64,000 nucleotides of DNA. Origin: Crateriforma spongiae. Lineage in GTDB: Bacteria > Planctomycetota > Planctomycetia > Pirellulales > Pirellulaceae. The DNA lies in contig NZ_JAAXMS010000006.1 in the NCBI RefSeq assembly GCF_012290005.1, positions 186,001 to 250,000 on the forward strand, read 5' to 3'. The notes under the pieces were generated by a model. That model saw only the letters and a list, made by a program, of their open reading frames with translations. It made no database searches and was not told where the DNA came from. This document shows positions 17,043 through 26,263 of this stretch, in pieces (the stretch's first letter is position 1; the number at the start of each line of letters is the position of its first letter). The position numbers were made by a program, and so were the translations under genes.

Positions 17043-19109
17043 TCAGTTTTGTGCGATCCAGTTTGCCCAGCGTGATTGGACGTCCTTCGCAGAGAACGTT
17101 TGTGAAGAAACAACGATCCTATAGCGAAGGGTGCGTGTTTCTTCAGCGGCGATCGTTTCGCCGGCGTCAAACAGGACCGCCGGGCTGAAGTAGGGCATCG
17201 ACGGTGTCACGTACCATTTGGTCGGCGAAGAAAAGTTGTTTGGATGGTCCATGAACAAGAGGCTGCCAGCGGAGTCGTGCTGGAAAATCATCCACGGCGA
17301 TGCCTTTCCGTGACAATGCAATCCCGATTGGCCATCGGCGTTGAAGAACGATCCGGATTGCATTTTCGCATTCATGCGAATCGATAATCCGGCATAACCG
17401 CCATACGTTTTTCCGCGTGGTTGTCCGGCAATAGGAGTTCGGTCGAGAGTGAGCGCGGTTTCCGATGCGCTAAACTGACTGGTCCAGTCGATGTGATATT
17501 CCGGCGACTTTTCGGGTGCCGAGATTGCCAACGTGCGGGATTCGGTCATCACGGGTGACGCTTCGCTGTACGGCGCATAGGCCAGAGTCTGTTCGATAAG
17601 TAAACCGCCGGACGGGGCGGTCGATTGTCGGGTGGAAAGTAGACGAGTTTGTCCGTCGGATTGTCCGGTCTCTCGATTTTCTTCCCAGTAATTAACGCCG
17701 TCGATGAACTTCCACGAAAACCATAGGCCTCGGTGCCACGGGTGGTCCTCGGGGCGCAGGTCAGTGAATGGATCACGACCGATCGCCGCCAATGGATGGA
17801 AGTACGGTTTGCCTTCGGCCGGGTTGTGATGGTATCGCCAAAGGGTTTTCCCATCGAACTGGCACTCCGTCGATGTCTGCGTCGAAACAATGCGACAACT
17901 CGCCGATGGCGTCGTGCTGGAGGACTGGTCCAAGATTCTGGCTGCTGCATCGCGGCTGAGGTTCGGATTGCCGTCCAGGTGCAGGGTTTGAAGATTCTGC
18001 AGCTGTTTCAGCGGTTCCAGGGAAGCGTTATCCAAGCTACATGACGAAAGGTTCAGGATTTGCAGTTTTGAAAGAGTCGCAATCTTTGCGATGGCACCTG
18101 GCGGCAGAAAGTTCTCTGGCAAATCCAAACGTTTTAGCTCGCCACACTGCGCGATCGCATCGAAGGTTTCGTCGATGAGAAAGGTTTGTCTCAGCCCCAG
18201 TGTTTCCAGATTCGCGGGGGCAGCCAATGATTTTAAAAAGGTGCCGGTGACCGGCATGTCGCGAAGCATCAGCGAACGCAAAGAAGGCAGGCGGCTGACG
18301 AACTGCAAGGCCGTGTCATCCAGTGCCGCACATCGGGCGAAGCTGAGTGCCTGCAATTGACCAGCGATGGGGGCCAACGCCTGAATTCCCACGGCATCGA
18401 TCGATGCGTCTTCGATGGTCAAGTTCGAAAGCTTGTCGATGGACGCGATCGAACGCATGCTTTCGTTGTCGATTCCGTATCCGCCAAGCTTTAGGTCTTT
18501 GAGGTTGGCGACGTCATGAAGGGCATCGAAATCGCGACCGCTAAGCCGACTGCACAAACGCAAGTCCAGCGCCGCAAGCTTGGCAGCCGTGGCCAGTGCG
18601 TCGAGCGAGGGGCCGTCGATCGGCAGGTCAATCAGTGAAAGGTGGGTCAGGTTGGGAAGCGAAGCAATCGCTTGCAGCTTGGAAACGCCCGGCGTGTTGC
18701 GAAGCGTCAGTCGGCGAAGATCGGCGAGTTTCGCGATCACATCAGCGACGAAGTCGTCATCGATGCGAACGTCTTGCAGGGACAGTTCCTGCAGCGAAGA
18801 AAGCGAACGAATCTTGGCCAAGTCTGCTTCGCTTAGCCCCGGTGCCCGCAGACGTAGTGAAGTTAGCGTTTTGCATTGGATCGCGGCGTCAAAACCTGCC
18901 TGGTCGGCGGATCCGCGATCCGCAGCCAAGTCGACCTTGATCGGCCGACCCTGGTCGTCCAGTTCCAGGTGGCCGCCGCAGTCTTCGATCGCTTGGCGAA
19001 TGGATGCGATGTCCGGCGGCGTTGCGGCATCCATGCGGATTGCCAGCTGGGTCAACCCGGCGACGCAAACCGCCAAGGCCGTGATCAATCGTAGGCCTGA
19101 GCGTCGCAT
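17043..19109 (-). CDS. Leucine-rich-repeat protein fused to PmoA-like (DUF6807) domain
   Basis: A 688-residue exported protein with a signal segment (LRLITALAVCVAGLTQLA). Residues about 60-395 are leucine-rich repeats of roughly 24 residues (for example LTHLSLIDLPIDGPSLDAL, LETLGLRQTFLIDETFDAI). Residues about 410-688 match the PmoA family (PF14100/DUF6807): WRYHHNPAEGKPYFHPL, DHPWHRGLWFSW, then the GLHCHGKASPW and MDHPNNFSSPTKWYV segments. Despite its name, that family is not the copper methane oxygenase subunit. It is common in carbohydrate clusters. The start at 19109 overlaps the upstream oxidoreductase stop (TGATG), so translation is coupled. The LRR part may mediate binding to protein or glycan. 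Confidence 0.88.
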   Translation of the reverse strand: MRRSGLRLITALAVCVAGLTQLAIRMDAATPPDIASIRQAIEDCGGHLELDDQGRPIKVDLAADRGSADQAGFDAAIQCKTLTSLRLRAPGLSEADLAKIRSLSSLQELSLQDVRIDDDFVADVIAKLADLRRLTLRNTPGVSKLQAIASLPNLTHLSLIDLPIDGPSLDALATAAKLAALDLRLCSRLSGRDFDALHDVANLKDLKLGGYGIDNESMRSIASIDKLSNLTIEDASIDAVGIQALAPIAGQLQALSFARCAALDDTALQFVSRLPSLRSLMLRDMPVTGTFLKSLAAPANLETLGLRQTFLIDETFDAIAQCGELKRLDLPENFLPPGAIAKIATLSKLQILNLSSCSLDNASLEPLKQLQNLQTLHLDGNPNLSRDAAARILDQSSSTTPSASCRIVSTQTSTECQFDGKTLWRYHHNPAEGKPYFHPLAAIGRDPFTDLRPEDHPWHRGLWFSWKFIDGVNYWEENRETGQSDGQTRLLSTRQSTAPSGGLLIEQTLAYAPYSEASPVMTESRTLAISAPEKSPEYHIDWTSQFSASETALTLDRTPIAGQPRGKTYGGYAGLSIRMNAKMQSGSFFNADGQSGLHCHGKASPWMIFQHDSAGSLLFMDHPNNFSSPTKWYVTPSMPYFSPAVLFDAGETIAAEETRTLRYRIVVSSQTFSAKDVQSRWANWIAQN

Positions 19110-20428
19110 CACGCGTCTCCCGTGGGCAACGTCCATGGGCCACGCATCGCGCGGGACAGCATGGCCGCGGCACGCTGGCTGGGGTTCACCAGTTTCTGTG
19201 CTTTCGGGTCCCATGTGATCTTTTCGCCGGTGCGAACGGCAATGTCACACAGGTGGCTGATGATGTCGCTGCGGACGGCGTCGTTCAGGTTGGAGACTGC
19301 GGCGTTTGGGTCGTCGTTTTTCACCGCTTGGATGAAGTTGGCTTGATGATGATTGCTGACCACCAGTTGGTTTTGTTCCGGGGCCAACGATTGTGTCAGC
19401 AGGCCGGGATCGCTGGCGGCGTTTCGGTCCTTGGCTCGCGCGACATCGATCCAACCGTCTTCGCCAATGAACTTGGTGCTGTCGGCTCCGGGGCGAAACG
19501 TGACCGGAATGTCGCCCAGTTGGATCTTCATGTCCCAGTTATAGACGCAATCGTATAAACCATCGGATGGGATTTCGCCCGTACCTTCGACGACGATGGG
19601 GCCACTAAGATCGGCATCGCATCCCCAGACCATGATGTCCAGCGGATGAGCCCCCCAGCCGGCCAAGTAGCCGATCGACTGGTCATAAATCCAATAGCTT
19701 CCCGGCGGCTTGCAGCGGTCGACGGTATAGGAGGTCATTGGTGCGGGGCCGATCCACATTTCATAATCCAGCCCGTCGGGAACATCCGATTCTTCGGTGA
19801 TTCCGCCTGCGCCGCCGTTGGGACAGACGACTTCGATGGATTGAATTTTTCCGATGGCTCCGCGACGCACCTGTTCGCATCCTTGACGGCAATGAGCCAG
19901 GCTGCGTTGTTGGGTTCCGTATTGGAAAACGACGCCTTGTTCGTTGAAGACCTTTTGGCAGGCAAGGACTTGGTCAATGGACAATCCCAGTGGTTTTTCC
20001 ACATAGGCGCTTTTGCCGGCCTGCGCCGCCATGATGGCGATGGGGACGTGCCAGTGATCGGGGGTGGCGACGACAACCGCATCGATGTCGTCACGAGCCA
20101 ATAGGTCACGAAAATCTTGGTAAGATTCGCCGCCGATGACTTTCGCGATCATGTCGCGTCGGTCGCGATAGCAATCTGAAACGGCAACGCTTTGAGCGTC
20201 GGGGACACTGCGGATTCCGTTCAAAATTCCTCGTCCCCGCCCGCCGACGCCGATGTGTCCGACGGTGATGCGGTCGCTGGCCGGTGGAGTGTTCGTGTCA
20301 CCCAGCGCGGTGCTGGTGATCACATACGGGGCGGCCACAGTGGCGGCGGTGATCGCAGTGCTTGCTTTTAGAAAATCACGACGTGTGGGTGACGTGTTCT
20401 GCTTGGTCAAAACCTTTTGAGACTTCAT
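19109..20428 (-). CDS. Gfo/Idh/MocA oxidoreductase, Tat-exported
   Basis: A 439-residue oxidoreductase with a twin-arginine signal (TRRDFLKASTAITAATVAA). The glycine loop is GHIGVGGRGRGIL (about residues 58-70). TPDHWHVPIAIMAAQAGK and YVEKPLGLS carry the family His and EKP motifs. The C-terminal substrate domain is complete, and the tail ENLIS-like region is replaced by SQRAAAMLSRAMRGPW. It is the third gene of the ThuA - isomerase - oxidoreductase - LRR-PmoA operon. It likely oxidises or reduces a sugar outside the cytoplasm, with a tightly bound NAD(P). Confidence 0.93.
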   Translation of the reverse strand: MKSQKVLTKQNTSPTRRDFLKASTAITAATVAAPYVITSTALGDTNTPPASDRITVGHIGVGGRGRGILNGIRSVPDAQSVAVSDCYRDRRDMIAKVIGGESYQDFRDLLARDDIDAVVVATPDHWHVPIAIMAAQAGKSAYVEKPLGLSIDQVLACQKVFNEQGVVFQYGTQQRSLAHCRQGCEQVRRGAIGKIQSIEVVCPNGGAGGITEESDVPDGLDYEMWIGPAPMTSYTVDRCKPPGSYWIYDQSIGYLAGWGAHPLDIMVWGCDADLSGPIVVEGTGEIPSDGLYDCVYNWDMKIQLGDIPVTFRPGADSTKFIGEDGWIDVARAKDRNAASDPGLLTQSLAPEQNQLVVSNHHQANFIQAVKNDDPNAAVSNLNDAVRSDIISHLCDIAVRTGEKITWDPKAQKLVNPSQRAAAMLSRAMRGPWTLPTGDA

Positions 20429-20501
20429 GGGGGTGCTCCGTCGGGATTCGCGTCAGTTTGGCGGGGGATGAAGGTGGGGGAGTCTGGGGCGAGGGGATGC
20501 C

Positions 20502-21350
20502 TCAATCGGCGATACCACATTGCCGCAGATAATCGACGCTGCGTTGCAGGATGTTTTCGTCGCCGATGATTTCCAGCGTGGAAGATTCGATGGATGCGTC
20601 TTTCAGAGCGTCACAAACGCCACGAATGTCGATGACACCATCGCCCAAAGCGATCGTTGAGAACCCGCAGCCGAACATTTCGCCGCGTTTGGGTTCCCAC
20701 TGGGCTTCCAAATCTTTCCAGTGGACGTGATAGATTTTGTCGTGGAACGTTTTGGCCATTGCCACCGGATCGGCACCGCCAAGCCATGAGTTTCCGGTGT
20801 CCAGATTGATTCCCAACGCTTCAGGGTTGCCCAAGCGGTCGATCACATCTTGCAAGCCTTGGATGCTGTCGGTAATCGGACCGTGAGGTTCCAACAACAC
20901 GCGGACGCCGTAGTCGGCCGCCATTTTTAGCGGCGTGTATAGTTTTTCAGCGACGACGAAGACCTGTTCGGCATGGCTGAGACTTTTTGCCCAATCGGAA
21001 CGCGGGTCCATGTCCGTCGTCACCACATCTTTGATGCCGATCGCGGCGGCGAATTGGATGGCTTTGATAATTTCGGATGTCCCGAAGATTCCCGGGTTGC
21101 TCGGTTCCAACAGTCCCGCGTGAGCGCAAACGGTTGACGGTACAATGTCATACCTTTCGAACAATCGCTTCACTTCGAACGGATTGTCATCCAGGCTGAC
21201 CGTCGGCGAAAAACCCGCGGTGCCCAACATACTGCCGCCCGCATTGGTGTCGGTGATGTCGGCACAGTCAAAGCCCATCGCTTTGGCGCGTTGCAGTTGA
21301 ACTTCCACGCTGGCGAAAGGTTCGATCAATAGAAAGACACCGATTTTCAT
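20502..21350 (-). CDS. Sugar phosphate isomerase/epimerase-like TIM-barrel protein
   Basis: A 282-residue protein of the AP endonuclease 2 / xylose-isomerase-like TIM-barrel superfamily. Expected metal ligands are visible: Glu in VLLEPHGPI, Asp in INLDTGNSW, His in YHVHWKDL and Glu in STLEIIGDE. It has no signal peptide, so it is cytosolic, unlike its operon partners. It starts 9 bases after the ThuA stop codon. Members catalyse keto-aldo isomerisation, epimerisation or, in some keto-sugar pathways, related chemistry. The substrate is not evident. Confidence 0.9.
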   Translation of the reverse strand: MKIGVFLLIEPFASVEVQLQRAKAMGFDCADITDTNAGGSMLGTAGFSPTVSLDDNPFEVKRLFERYDIVPSTVCAHAGLLEPSNPGIFGTSEIIKAIQFAAAIGIKDVVTTDMDPRSDWAKSLSHAEQVFVVAEKLYTPLKMAADYGVRVLLEPHGPITDSIQGLQDVIDRLGNPEALGINLDTGNSWLGGADPVAMAKTFHDKIYHVHWKDLEAQWEPKRGEMFGCGFSTIALGDGVIDIRGVCDALKDASIESSTLEIIGDENILQRSVDYLRQCGIAD

Positions 21351-21359
21351 CGTCGGACT

Positions 21360-22169
21360 TTACGGTTGAGGGGTTGGGGATGGATCGTTCGGGGAACCCG
21401 TTGGCATCGCTTTGCCTGTTGCCGCCCAATAGGTTCCGCGTCGCAGCAGAGTGCCAAAGCCAGGCGTGTCCATCTGTTTGGCGGCGTGGCCCAACAACAG
21501 CGTGAAGCTGTGGCCGGATCCAAACGCATCGGCCAACGCGACCGGTTCGAATTCGCCGGAACCGCGGTTGCGAGGATCGGAATAGGCGGATGCCAAGACC
21601 GTCACACCGTCTTGGATACCGGATCGATGCCACAGTTCGTCATGGATTGAAAAGTCGTCCATGCCTGCAGTGATCGGATGGTCGCTTGCATCGATGCGTA
21701 CCACAAATTCGTGTGGCGGACCGTGGCCGGTTTGCCCCGCTTGCCATGTCGCCAGCGTCAACTTTTGATATTCGGGCCAGTCGGCAAACGATGATGATCC
21801 CGCGTGAACGACGACGTGTCCGCCACCGTTGCGAACGAAGTCCAGATAGGCCTTGCGAGTCTGCGGGGGCCAGTCGCCCGTTGCCCTATCGCCGCGGCCA
21901 AACGTGTTCCAGTTGCTAAGAATGACTTGGTACGGCTGTAGCCGATCGCCGGTCAAACGTTGTGGTTGTTCTTCAATGGTGACATCGAACTGACCGTCGG
22001 CTTCCAGGAGGGTTTTCAGCTTTGGTGTGGTCGTTTTCCAGTCGTGGTTGTTGCGTCCGCTGATCAGCAACACACGGATCGAATCGCTGTCGGGTGTGTC
22101 CGCGTGGGCGTTCGCGGCCAAGGACGCCAGCAAGCACAAGAGGATCGGCAGAGAGTGGATCGGGGGCAT
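21360..22169 (-). CDS. ThuA-domain protein, exported
   Basis: A 269-residue protein with a signal peptide (HSLPILLCLLASLAANAHA) and a ThuA domain (PF06283, glutamine-amidotransferase-like fold). Markers are VLLISGRNNHDWKTT near the start, VRNGGGHVVVHAGSSSFADW, and HPITAGMDDFSIHDELW. ThuA was named from trehalose utilisation in Rhizobium, where it acts on 3-keto sugars. It is the first gene of the four-gene operon, divergent from the AraC regulator 164 bases away. The role fits keto-sugar handling, but this is inferred from family and context. Confidence 0.92.
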   Translation of the reverse strand: MPPIHSLPILLCLLASLAANAHADTPDSDSIRVLLISGRNNHDWKTTTPKLKTLLEADGQFDVTIEEQPQRLTGDRLQPYQVILSNWNTFGRGDRATGDWPPQTRKAYLDFVRNGGGHVVVHAGSSSFADWPEYQKLTLATWQAGQTGHGPPHEFVVRIDASDHPITAGMDDFSIHDELWHRSGIQDGVTVLASAYSDPRNRGSGEFEPVALADAFGSGHSFTLLLGHAAKQMDTPGFGTLLRRGTYWAATGKAMPTGSPNDPSPTPQP

Positions 22170-22333
22170 GGTGACGATTTGCCGTTGCCGTCGATTGGGA
22201 TTTTCTGAACGCGCGGTTTTGATCGCCGGCTGTAATCAACGCCAGCGTGATGGCGGAGCATTTTAACGGTCGGATCCGCGCGTTAGAGTGCGATTTGTTT
22301 CACTGAAAGAAATTGAACTGATGGTTCGGCCTG

Positions 22334-23383
22334 ATGAGTCCGCGGATACCGATCTACAAAATTCAAGACGCGACCTATCGTGCGGATTCCTGTCGGCGAT
22401 TGATGGAGGCTGCTGAAGCCGATCAGATTCAGTTGGATGCCGTGGTGCACGGGCATTATCCCGGTCGTCGATTACCCAAAAACGCGCTGCCGGGCTTGAA
22501 GGCGTTGGGATATTGGGACGCCGCGCATCCGCAGTCTTGGGGCTTGGATTGGCATCAAAACGAAGGCATCGAGCTGTGTTTGTTGGATCGCGGCCAACTA
22601 CAGTTTGCGGTGGAAGGTCAGGCGTTCACGCTGCAGCCGAATGATTTGACCATCACGCGTCCCTGGCAACGACACCGCTTGGGCGACCCCAACATCGGAC
22701 CCGGGCGGCTTCACTGGGCGATCATTGATGTTCAAGTGCGACGACCACACCAAAGTTGGAAGTGGCCGGACTGGGTCGTTTTGACGCGGGAGGATTTGCA
22801 AGAGCTGACGGAATTGCTGCGACAAAATGAGCAACCGGTTTGGCATCAAGCCAGCGATGTCGGCCAGTGTTTTGGACGCATCGCTGACATATTAGGACGC
22901 TGCGATGCGGACGGTTCCATCGACGTGTCTTGGTTGACACTGTTGATGAATGAGTTGCTGTTGCAGATTCTGTCGCTACTACGCAGTCGCGATGTGTCGA
23001 TGGACGCGAGCTTGGCGGACACGCAGCGAACGGTCCAATTGTTCTTGGATGATCTGCGACACAACCGCGATCACTTGGCGGAACCCTGGACGATCAAGCT
23101 GATGGCCGAGGCCTGTGGGTTGGGCATCACACGCTTCACGGATTACTGCCGTCGCCTGACCAACGCAACGCCCGTCCAACATTTGAACGCGTTACGGTTG
23201 GATGCTGCGGCAGATCTGCTTGTACAGAATCCAGGTTGGAGCAATCGTCAGGTGGCGATCGAATGCGGATTCAGTTCGCCCCAGTACTTTGCAACCGTGT
23301 TTCGTCGCCATTTCGGCTGTTCGCCACAACAGTATCGCCACCTCGATCAGGACGAACGACCGCAGGCAGATGTCGCGAATTGA
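22334..23383 (+). CDS. AraC-family transcription regulator
   Basis: A 349-residue regulator. An AraC-type cupin sensor occupies about residues 60-140 (GIELCLLDRGQLQFAVEG, then LTITRPWQRHRLG). The C-terminal double helix-turn-helix occupies about 235-335 (IKLMAEACGLGITRFTDYCR and RQVAIECGFSSPQYFATVFRRHFG). It is divergent from the ThuA-headed operon and co-directional with the GH43 gene 243 bases downstream. It is therefore a good candidate activator for either or both in response to a sugar. Confidence 0.93.
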   Translation: MSPRIPIYKIQDATYRADSCRRLMEAAEADQIQLDAVVHGHYPGRRLPKNALPGLKALGYWDAAHPQSWGLDWHQNEGIELCLLDRGQLQFAVEGQAFTLQPNDLTITRPWQRHRLGDPNIGPGRLHWAIIDVQVRRPHQSWKWPDWVVLTREDLQELTELLRQNEQPVWHQASDVGQCFGRIADILGRCDADGSIDVSWLTLLMNELLLQILSLLRSRDVSMDASLADTQRTVQLFLDDLRHNRDHLAEPWTIKLMAEACGLGITRFTDYCRRLTNATPVQHLNALRLDAAADLLVQNPGWSNRQVAIECGFSSPQYFATVFRRHFGCSPQQYRHLDQDERPQADVAN

Positions 23384-23626
23384 CACTTGCTTTCAAGACG
23401 CCGGTTCGAATCATCACGTTACAATGTGCACCCGGAAGCTACGCGGGCCGATAGCGTGCATGGCTGTGGAAACGTGCGAACGTAGATCGCGCGGATTCAT
23501 CAGGTCGACGCAGTGATTCGTCCCGTCCGGTCCTGGCGTCCGACTAGTGGTTTTCCGCCTGAACCGATTCGAAGACACGTGACGACCTGTCTTGCATTCC
23601 AAGTCAAATGATCGACTGATTCATCG

Positions 23627-24643
23627 ATGTGCCGCGCTGCTGTTTTATCGCTTGTCCTGATTTCTTTTGGGTTTCCTTGGTCGCGTTCCGTGGTTTCGTT
23701 CGGAGCGGAGACGGTTTTGTCTGGTGGGGCGGACCCGACGATTGTGTTCGCGACGAATGCGAAATCCGAGAAAGGCTACTACGTGGTCTCCACGGGGCGA
23801 GGAATCAATCTGTCCTATTCGCGTGACTTGAAATCGTGGACCCGACTTGGGCGTATCTTTCAACAGGATGTGCCAGCGTGGGCGAAGAAAGAAGTGCCGA
23901 AATCGAAGGCAATTTGGGCCCCCGATCTGACTTTCCACGATGGCCAGTATTATCTGTACTACTGCGTGTCCAGTTTTGGCAGCCAGCGATCGGTCATCGG
24001 CTTGGCAACGAACCGCTCGATCGATCCAAGTGACCCCGAATATCATTGGGTGGATCACGGAAAGGTGATCGAATCTCATCCCGGGCGTGGTCATTACAAT
24101 GCGATCGACCCGGCACTGGTGGTCGACCAGAAAGGACGCTGGTTTCTGTTTTTCGGATCGTTCTGGTCTGGATTAAAGGCGGTGGCGATTGATCCCGAAA
24201 CGGGGAAGCCGCCGGCGAATGCGGAAATGGTTCCGATCGCCGCACGACCCCGACATCGGGCCCACGCGATTGAAGCCCCGTTCGTGATCTTTCGTGACGG
24301 ATACTATTACCTTTTTGCATCCTGGGGCCGATGTTGTGATGGTGCCAAAAGCAACTATCAAGTCGTCGTCGGCCGATCCACCAATCCGTTGGGACCCTAC
24401 GTCGATGTTGACGGACGTCCAATGTCCGATGGCGGTGGCACCATCATCTTGTCCAGTTCCCAGCGATATCGAGGGCCGGGGCACAACAGCGTTTTAACCA
24501 CCGACGACGGCCAGTGGATGGTCCACCACACCTATGATATGCAGCATCTGGACGCCCATCGAATTCTTCAAATTCGCCCGATGAACTGGACGGCCGACGG
24601 TTGGCCAAAAGTGGGACAACCGCTGACCGGTTCGTTCGAGTGA
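23627..24643 (+). CDS. GH43 glycoside hydrolase, arabinanase-like, exported
   Basis: A 338-residue five-bladed propeller enzyme with a signal peptide (AAVLSLVLISFGFPWSRS). The three acidic residues of GH43 can be placed: Asp in GGADPTIVF, Asp in YNAIDPALV, Glu in HAIEAPFVIF. WAPDLTFHDGQYYLYYCVSSFG and RGPGHNSVLTTDDGQWMVHHTY resemble endo-1,5-alpha-L-arabinanases. It lies just after the AraC regulator and before a GH140/DUF4038-like gene. Likely substrate: arabinan or arabinose-decorated pectin. The subfamily is not certain. Confidence 0.92.
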   Translation: MCRAAVLSLVLISFGFPWSRSVVSFGAETVLSGGADPTIVFATNAKSEKGYYVVSTGRGINLSYSRDLKSWTRLGRIFQQDVPAWAKKEVPKSKAIWAPDLTFHDGQYYLYYCVSSFGSQRSVIGLATNRSIDPSDPEYHWVDHGKVIESHPGRGHYNAIDPALVVDQKGRWFLFFGSFWSGLKAVAIDPETGKPPANAEMVPIAARPRHRAHAIEAPFVIFRDGYYYLFASWGRCCDGAKSNYQVVVGRSTNPLGPYVDVDGRPMSDGGGTIILSSSQRYRGPGHNSVLTTDDGQWMVHHTYDMQHLDAHRILQIRPMNWTADGWPKVGQPLTGSFE

Positions 24644-24729
24644 TTGGCTAGTATCGTTTCATCAACGAAAGTTGTTGATGGCGCAAGCCGCACTGGCATT
24701 CCAAGAAAGCAAACCGAGAAAGTGTATCA

Positions 24730-26178
24730 ATGAATCAAGATTATGGCGGGGAGTGGATTCGATTGGTTTGCATCGCAGCGATAATCGTTTGCGGCACGCT
24801 CGGCAGCGATTCGACCGTTACGGGGCAATCGGCAGATCCCGCGATTGTTCATGCGTCGATGGGCCCCTTGACGGTGCATCGATCGAACCCTCGATTCTTT
24901 TCCACACCTGATGGACGCGCCGTTTGGCTGACCGGATCGCACACGTGGGCAACGCTGCAGGAACGCGGGATCGAGGGGGAAACACCAGATTTTGATTACC
25001 CGCGATACCTGGATTTTATGCACCGGCACGGTCACAACTTTCTGCGGCTGTGGGTGTGGGAGCACGCCCAATGGATGCAGTTTGTCGATGCTGATGTACC
25101 CATTCGCTATACGCCATCGATTTATCAACGCACCGGTCCCGGGAATGCCTTGGACGGCAAACCCAAGTTTGACCTGACCAAATTCAACGAGGCGTTTTTT
25201 CGACGTCTGCGAAACCGCGTGCAAGAGGCCCAGCGACGCGGCATTTATGTCAGCGTGATGTTTTTTCAAGGGTTCAGTGTCAAGAAAAGACCGGCATCGG
25301 CCAACAGCGGAAACAACTGGCACGGCAATCCTTTTCATAAGGCCAACAACGTCAACGGGATCAATGGCGATCGTTCGGGAAGCGATACCGGCCACGATTT
25401 GCACACGTTGGCAGACCCTGCCGTGACAAACCTGCAAAAGGCTCATGTCCGTCGAGTGATCGATACGTTGAATGATTTTGACAACGTACTGTGGGAAATC
25501 GGCAACGAGTTACCGATGCCCTCCAAAGAATTCCAATATCACATGATTCGTTTCGTTCGTGAATATGAATCACACAAACCGAAGCAGCACTTGATCGGCA
25601 TGACGGGAGCGCCGTTGGGGACAAAAAAACTGATGGGCAGCGACGCCGATTGGATCAGTCCCGCGGGTGCGATATGGATGGGAAATCCGCCGGCCGCTGA
25701 CGGCGAAAAGGTCATGGTGGTGGACACGGATCATTGCCGGGCGCTGCGGTACGACCCCGATTGGGTCTGGAACAACCTGACGCGAGGCAACCACTTTATC
25801 TTGATGGATGAGTATTTGGATTTCCGTGCGGGATCACCCAAGACCCCGGACCCGAAATGGGATCACACTCGGTCGGCGATGGGGGCCGCTAGGCGTTTGT
25901 GCGAACGCTTGGATCTGGCCACGCTGCGCCCCCAGTCCGAATCGGCATCCACCGGGTTTTGTCTGGCTGATCCCGGCCACACTTGGGTCGTCTTTCAACC
26001 GAAAGCACGGGCCACCACGGTCCAAACCGGCCGCGGGCGATGGCATGTTCAGTGGATCGATCCGGTGACCGGAGTCCCGTTCGGCGATTTGGAGGCCAAG
26101 GCCGCCGACGGAGCGATCACCGTGACGTCGCCCCGATCGGGAGCGACAGTGTTGCTGGTGACCAAGGCCCACCGCTAG
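24730..26178 (+). CDS. Putative TIM-barrel glycoside hydrolase (DUF4038/GH140-like), exported
   Basis: A 482-residue protein with a signal segment (LVCIAAIIVCGTLGSDSTV). The opening PRFFSTPDGRAVWLTGSHTW and the barrel stretch HGHNFLRLWVWEHAQW are typical of DUF4038/GH140-like and GH5-like enzymes. A likely acid/base Glu is in NVLWEIGNELPMP and a nucleophile Glu in FILMDEYLDF. A beta-sandwich tail (TWVVFQPKARATTVQ) follows. GH140 members remove apiose-linked side chains from rhamnogalacturonan II. The family placement is by motif only. It is 86 bases downstream of the GH43 gene and probably co-transcribed. Confidence 0.78.
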   Translation: MNQDYGGEWIRLVCIAAIIVCGTLGSDSTVTGQSADPAIVHASMGPLTVHRSNPRFFSTPDGRAVWLTGSHTWATLQERGIEGETPDFDYPRYLDFMHRHGHNFLRLWVWEHAQWMQFVDADVPIRYTPSIYQRTGPGNALDGKPKFDLTKFNEAFFRRLRNRVQEAQRRGIYVSVMFFQGFSVKKRPASANSGNNWHGNPFHKANNVNGINGDRSGSDTGHDLHTLADPAVTNLQKAHVRRVIDTLNDFDNVLWEIGNELPMPSKEFQYHMIRFVREYESHKPKQHLIGMTGAPLGTKKLMGSDADWISPAGAIWMGNPPAADGEKVMVVDTDHCRALRYDPDWVWNNLTRGNHFILMDEYLDFRAGSPKTPDPKWDHTRSAMGAARRLCERLDLATLRPQSESASTGFCLADPGHTWVVFQPKARATTVQTGRGRWHVQWIDPVTGVPFGDLEAKAADGAITVTSPRSGATVLLVTKAHR

Positions 26179-26263
26179 GCATGAAAAGCGAATGCAGCGA
26201 CGGGATTCGCCGATTGGCGGGAAGGCCAGGCTTGGTCTGCATGCCGCCGTGTAACGGATCGGA

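Noticed and set aside
17043-17900. Copper methane monooxygenase subunit (from the name PmoA)
   Set aside because: The match is to the DUF6807/PF14100 family, which is unrelated to membrane-bound pMMO; no pmoB or pmoC genes are present.
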